5,352 nt of DNA from Anaerolineaceae bacterium (GTDB taxonomy: Bacteria; Chloroflexota; Anaerolineae; Aggregatilineales; Phototrophicaceae): the NCBI GenBank assembly GCA_020634115.1, contig JACKCH010000046.1:1-5352 (forward strand), written 5' to 3'. The notes below the pieces were generated by a model. The model was given only the letters and a program-made list of their open reading frames with translations. It was not told where the DNA came from and ran no database searches. Below are positions 5,093 through 5,352 of this stretch, in pieces (within the stretch, counting starts at the first letter, position 1; the number at the start of each line of letters is the position of its first letter). The translations under genes and the position numbers were made by a program.

Positions 5093-5203
5093 ATGGTGAC
5101 ACGTTTCATGGGCGAGGGCAGCAATAGTCTGCCTGGCCGGAATAGCAATCTCCGCGTTACGTATGGCGCAGCGCCAGTTTTTGACGACCCCGCGCCAACC
5201 TGA
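5093..5203 (+). CDS. Candidate 36-residue small protein
   Basis: ATG 5093 to TGA 5201-5203 encodes 36 residues, starting MVTRFMGEGSNS and ending FDDPAPT. AGGTG at 5084-5088 lies four bases before the start, a rather tight Shine-Dalgarno spacing. A well-formed promoter ends 47 nt upstream. There is no membrane segment, cysteine motif or family I recognise. The GC-rich hairpin with a T-run at 5164-5182 lies inside the reading frame, which would end most transcripts before the stop codon. The unit could therefore be a small RNA rather than a gene. It might also be the remnant of a longer gene. Confidence 0.22.
   Translation: MVTRFMGEGSNSLPGRNSNLRVTYGAAPVFDDPAPT
5164..5182 (+). terminator. GC-rich hairpin with T-run
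   Basis: TGGCG (5164-5168) and CGCCA (5172-5176) form a 5-bp stem with loop CAG, then G and five T (5178-5182). At DNA level TGGCGC-a-GCGCCA is a 13-bp interrupted palindrome. It could end a transcript of about 130 nt from the promoter at 5017-5045. The stem is short, so this is tentative. Confidence 0.35.
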
Positions 5204-5218
5204 CTGACAGATCAGTCA
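5201..5218. promoter_or_regulatory. TetR-type operator candidate TGACTGA-n4-TCAGTCA
   Basis: Perfect 7-bp arms (5201-5207 and 5212-5218) flank CAGA. TGACTGA/TCAGTCA arms resemble known operators of TetR-family repressors. No regulator gene is in the window. The site may control a gene that starts to the right of it. As RNA it would be a 7-bp tetraloop hairpin without a T-run, so a DNA role is preferred. Confidence 0.45.
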
Positions 5219-5288
5219 TTCCGACTTCCTACTCTACCACAAATACTGAACCAGTGTGCCGGTTTCGCACAGGAAACTGTTGCGTTTG

Positions 5289-5309
5289 AGTTGCACCATC
5301 AGTGCAGCT
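5289..5309. repeat. 8-bp stem-loop near the right edge
   Basis: AGTTGCAC (5289-5296) pairs with GTGCAGCT (5302-5309) with one G-T wobble and a 5-nt loop CATCA. No T-run follows on either strand. It could be part of a leader RNA of the next gene or a chance structure. Confidence 0.28.
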
Positions 5310-5352
5310 TATCGGGATGCGGCGCGACTCGCTCTCGTGCGGCGTTGGATGT

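Larger units (their letters stand above)
4893..5352. other. 460-nt region without a long gene, rich in hairpins and signals
   Basis: No ORF above 40 codons looks real here. The region holds a hairpin after the preceding gene, a good plus-strand promoter, a 36-codon ORF, a GC-rich hairpin with a T-run, a TetR-type palindrome and a further 8-bp stem near the right end. Those are listed separately. It probably contains a small transcript and the control region of a gene beyond the window edge. Confidence 0.55.

Noticed and set aside
5317..5352. ATG at 5317 open to the right edge
   Set aside because: Only 12 codons are visible, with no ribosome binding site, so a gene start cannot be supported.

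Overview
The window looks like a chromosomal segment from a bacterium with a large signalling repertoire, most likely a member of the Chloroflexota (Anaerolineae-like). This rests on gene style and is inference: a TIR-domain protein, an FHA-receiver-FHA protein, a PBS-lyase-type HEAT protein, moderately GC-rich genes and AT-rich spacers. No 16S rRNA, tRNA or other phylogenetic marker is present. I see no insertion sequence, CRISPR array or integrase.

Layout from left to right. (1) 2-487, plus strand: the 3' part of a TIR-domain gene that begins before the window. The TIR C-terminal half is followed by a Pro-rich linker and a helical, basic tail. (2) 536-1768, minus strand: an FHA-receiver-FHA protein, convergent with the TIR gene. 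The 48-nt gap between them holds one arm of an 11-bp inverted repeat and the start of a perfect 14-bp palindrome. (3) 1769-2223: a 455-nt AT-rich divergent control region with several inverted repeats and a promoter candidate on each side. (4) 2224-3219, plus: a ketol-acid reductoisomerase (IlvC/KARI)-like protein. It keeps the class I length and Rossmann motif but has lost several catalytic and metal-binding residues. (5) 3354-4109, plus: a HEAT-repeat scaffold with an exact 31-residue period, followed by an intrinsic terminator. (6) 4353-4892, plus: an unrecognised 179-residue protein that appears to contain two copies of one small module. (7) 4893-5352: no convincing long gene, but a well-formed sigma-70-type promoter, a 36-codon ORF with a Shine-Dalgarno sequence, several hairpins and a TetR-type palindromic operator candidate.

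How the genes may work together. FHA domains read phosphothreonine, receiver domains read histidine-kinase phosphorylation, and HEAT repeats and TIR domains commonly act as scaffolds or effectors, so the neighbourhood looks like signalling rather than core metabolism. No branched-chain amino acid biosynthesis genes flank the KARI-like gene, which fits its degraded active site. Nothing in the sequence proves that these genes form one pathway. The three plus-strand genes have separate leaders, so they are probably not one tight operon.

The most interesting items are the KARI-like possible pseudoenzyme, the tandem-module protein at 4353-4892, and the promoter/short ORF/hairpin unit at 5017-5218, which may encode a small protein or a small RNA.
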